Part shown: one piece after another, positions 62,273 to 64,000 of the stretch
Layout: each line of letters begins with the position of its first letter
Numbering within the stretch: position 1 is the stretch's first letter
Source: Paraoerskovia sediminicola
GTDB taxonomy: Bacteria > Actinomycetota > Actinomycetes > Actinomycetales > Cellulomonadaceae
Reading direction: 5' to 3'
Assembly: GCF_030296575.1 (NCBI RefSeq)
Contig: NZ_AP027729.1
Span: 2,604,001-2,668,000 of the forward strand
DNA: 64,000 nt
The notes under the pieces: generated by a model
Database searches by the model: none
What the model was told of the DNA's origin: nothing
What the model saw: only the letters and a program-made list of their open reading frames with translations
Made by a program: the position numbers and the translations under genes

Positions 62273-62286
62273 TGCAAAAGTTTGCA
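62273..62286 (+). promoter_or_regulatory. LacI-type operator upstream of malE
   Basis: TGCAAA-AG-TTTGCA is a perfect 14-base palindrome in the malE-lacI intergenic region, 72 bases before malE. It may control both divergent genes. Confidence 0.65.
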
Positions 62287-62357
62287 CGCGGACGTACGTT
62301 CCTCTCACAAGGGGGCACCGGCACAGGGTCGGCGGCCCACGACACGATGGAGTTGAG

Positions 62358-63602
62358 ATGCGACGGAGCATCATTCTTGCCGGCGCGACGGTCACCGCCC
62401 TCGCGCTCACCGCATGCGGTTCGGGGTCGTCGGACTCCGCCGAGTCGGCCGCACCTGAGGCCACCGAGTCCGCGGCCACCGCCGAGGGCACCCTGACGAT
62501 GTGGGTCGACGACACCCGCATCGGCGAGATGCAGCCGGTCGTCGACGCCTTCACCGAGAAGACCGGTGTCGAGGTCGACCTGGTGCAGAAGGCGTCGGGC
62601 GACATCGGCCCCGACTTCGTCGCCCAGGTCCCGACGGGCGAGGGCCCGGACATCATCACCTCGGCCCACGACGGCCTCGGCGAGTGGGTCAACAACGGCG
62701 TCGTCGCACCGATCGAGCTCGGCGACAAGGCCGACGGCTTCGCCCCGGCAGCCATGGCGGCCATGGCCTACGACGGCCAGACGTACGGCGTCCCGCTGTC
62801 GATCGAGAACATCGCGCTCGTCCGCAACAACGACCTGCTCGACGAGACCTCGGCCACGACCTTCGACGAGCTCGTGGAGCAGGCCAAGGGCGCCGGCACC
62901 GAGTTCTCCGTCCTGATCCAGCAGGGCGAGGAGTCGGACCCGTACCACCTCTACCCCCTGCAGACGTCCTTCGGGGCACCGGTCTTCGCCCAGGCGGACG
63001 ACGGCTCGTACACGAGCGACATCGAGATGGGCGGCGACGCCGGCCACGCGTTCAGCGAGTACCTCGCCAAGCTCGGTGACGAGGACGTGCTCGACATCTC
63101 GATCGACGGCGAGAAGGCCAAGCAGGCGTTCCTCGACGGCGACGCCCCGTACATCCTGACCGGCCCGTGGAACACCACGGCGTTCACCGAGGCCGGCATG
63201 GACATCTCCGTGCTGCCGATCCCGAGCGCCGGCGGCGAGCCGTCGCAGCCGTTCGTGGGCGTCCAGGGCGTCTTCATCTCCGCGAAGTCCGAGAACCCCG
63301 TCCTCGCCAACGAGTTCGTTGCGAACTACCTGACGACCGAGGAGGCGCAGGACGTCCTCTACACCGAGGGTGGCCGCACCCCGGCCCTGACGGCCTCGGC
63401 CGCCAAGGTCGACGACCCGATCCTGACCGGGTTCAACGACGCCGGCATGGAGGGCGCCCCGATGCCCGCCATCCCCGAGATGAGCTCCGTCTGGGGCTTC
63501 TGGGGCACGACCGAGGCGCAGGTCGTCGACGGTCAGGCCGACGCCGACACCGCCTGGGACCAGATGGTCGACAACATCCAGGGCGCGATCGACGCGGGCT
63601 GA
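62358..63602 (+). CDS. malE: maltose/maltodextrin ABC transporter substrate-binding lipoprotein
   Basis: The 414-residue protein has a lipoprotein signal (MRRSIILAGATVTALALTAC, lipid-anchored C20), a Ser/Glu/Ala linker and a family 1 sugar-binding fold: GTLTMWVDDTRIGEMQPVVD, IITSAHDGLGEWVNNGVVAP, FAPAAMAAMAYDGQTYGVPL, YILTGPWNTTAF and FVGVQGVFISAKS. These match MalE-type proteins rather than other sugar binders. It captures maltodextrins, made by the amylase, for import. malF follows 222 bases later after a strong hairpin. Confidence 0.92.
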   Translation: MRRSIILAGATVTALALTACGSGSSDSAESAAPEATESAATAEGTLTMWVDDTRIGEMQPVVDAFTEKTGVEVDLVQKASGDIGPDFVAQVPTGEGPDIITSAHDGLGEWVNNGVVAPIELGDKADGFAPAAMAAMAYDGQTYGVPLSIENIALVRNNDLLDETSATTFDELVEQAKGAGTEFSVLIQQGEESDPYHLYPLQTSFGAPVFAQADDGSYTSDIEMGGDAGHAFSEYLAKLGDEDVLDISIDGEKAKQAFLDGDAPYILTGPWNTTAFTEAGMDISVLPIPSAGGEPSQPFVGVQGVFISAKSENPVLANEFVANYLTTEEAQDVLYTEGGRTPALTASAAKVDDPILTGFNDAGMEGAPMPAIPEMSSVWGFWGTTEAQVVDGQADADTAWDQMVDNIQGAIDAG

Positions 63603-63612
63603 CGCCCCCACC

Positions 63613-63648
63613 CGGTCCTGTCCGCGCCGACGCGCGGACAGGACCGGT
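63613..63648 (+). terminator. strong hairpin in the malE-malF gap
   Basis: CCGGTCCTGTCCGCG (63613-63627) pairs perfectly with CGCGGACAGGACCGG (63634-63648), 15 bp or 16 with the next pair, with a short loop. It begins 10 bases after the malE stop. It can end most transcripts or protect the malE mRNA, giving more binding protein than permease. Confidence 0.8.
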
Positions 63649-63674
63649 CTCGCGCGACCATGTGAGCAGGCACC

Positions 63675-63716
63675 AGCTGCCGACATCTGTTCCGCAGCTG
63701 CACGACATCTGCTCCG
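63675..63716 (+). repeat. imperfect direct repeat in the malE-malF gap
   Basis: AGCTGCCGACATCTGTTCCG (63675-63694) and AGCTGCACGACATCTGCTCC (63696-63715) are near-identical 20-mers one base apart. The remaining gap up to malF shows repeated CACCACCCAG-like words and no gene. Confidence 0.55.
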
Positions 63717-63824
63717 ACCGACGGCCGCGCGACCCAGCACGACCTGCACCACCCAGCTCCAGCCGCACCACCCAGCACATCCCCGATCCACGCGCACCGC
63801 TGCGCACGCCGTAAGGACCGATCG

Positions 63825-64000
63825 ATGACACACCCCACCGCTGTCGAGGGGCCGACGACCGCCGGCTCCGGCAACGGGTCGCCACCGGAGGACTCCTCCG
63901 GGACCCGCCGCCCGCGCCGAGGCTGGGCCTCGCACGCGAGGGACGTCCGTCCCGGATTCCTCGTCAAGCTCGCGCTCGTGGCTCTCGCGAACGCCGTCGG
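63825..64000 (+). CDS. malF: maltose ABC transporter permease MalF, N-terminal part
   Basis: The frame starts at ATG 63825 behind TAAGGACC and runs off the window. The first 59 residues include a polar N-terminus (MTHPTAVEGPTTAGSGNGSP), a basic patch (RRPRPRGW) and the start of the first helix (FLVKLALVALANAV). The call rests mainly on its place after malE and on this N-terminus, which resembles actinobacterial MalF proteins. Confidence 0.7.
   Translation, partial: MTHPTAVEGPTTAGSGNGSPPEDSSGTRRPRRGWASHARDVRPGFLVKLALVALANAV

Overview
The window is chromosomal DNA from a very GC-rich actinomycete. Gene order and protein families point to Micrococcales, probably near Cellulomonas, Oerskovia or Cellulosimicrobium; that placement is inferred from content, not from a search. 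I see no rRNA, tRNA, CRISPR array, insertion sequence or phage gene. No stretch longer than about 225 bases lacks a gene or a recognisable signal.

Layout. 1-5063: end of a drug exporter, a membrane-anchored metallophosphoesterase, a DtxR-type metal regulator and a second exporter. 5060-13330: leuS, degV, comEA, comEC, holA and, facing them, rpsT. 13601-17792: a PemK-like toxin-fold gene diverging from an ATP-grasp / alpha-E / transglutaminase-like trio. 17935-20232: acetyltransferase, an autoregulated ArsR-SRPBCC pair and a mycothiol-dependent-type enzyme. 20286-25526: lepA, hemW and an OatA-like acyltransferase. 25651-29254: two small membrane proteins and a luciferase-like oxidoreductase with its flavin reductase. 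29314-37779: DUF3097, then the conserved run hrcA-dnaJ-rsmE-HIT-phoH-ybeY-CBS protein-era, headed by a CIRCE element. 37799-45478: a membrane alpha/beta hydrolase, two tandem PQQ-repeat-like proteins and an LRV membrane protein. 45525-49900: a leucine leader peptide and attenuator, leuA, a TPR-like protein, recO and uppS. 50013-54244 (minus strand): znuA-znuC-znuB-zur with a Zur box, then a DedA-like protein and an SRPBCC protein. 54466-57510: glyS, a small membrane protein and dusB. 57541-64000: a maltodextrin locus with a secreted alpha-amylase, an alpha-glucosidase, a LacI regulator, malE and the start of malF, carrying three LacI-type palindromes.

Three signals cut across the genes. First, eight genes, including the essential leuS and uppS, are broken by 11 small frame shifts. 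All are compatible with missing bases, mostly in G or C runs, so this looks like systematic homopolymer under-calling rather than gene decay. I annotate these genes as whole and state where the frame breaks. Second, many genes have a TANNNT -10 box ending only 6-8 bases before the start codon, the signature of leaderless transcripts; I used it to choose several starts. Third, regulation can be read directly at several places: CIRCE before hrcA, a Zur box before znuA, a palindrome across the ArsR start codon, a leucine leader peptide with three CTT codons before leuA, and LacI-type operators in the sugar locus.
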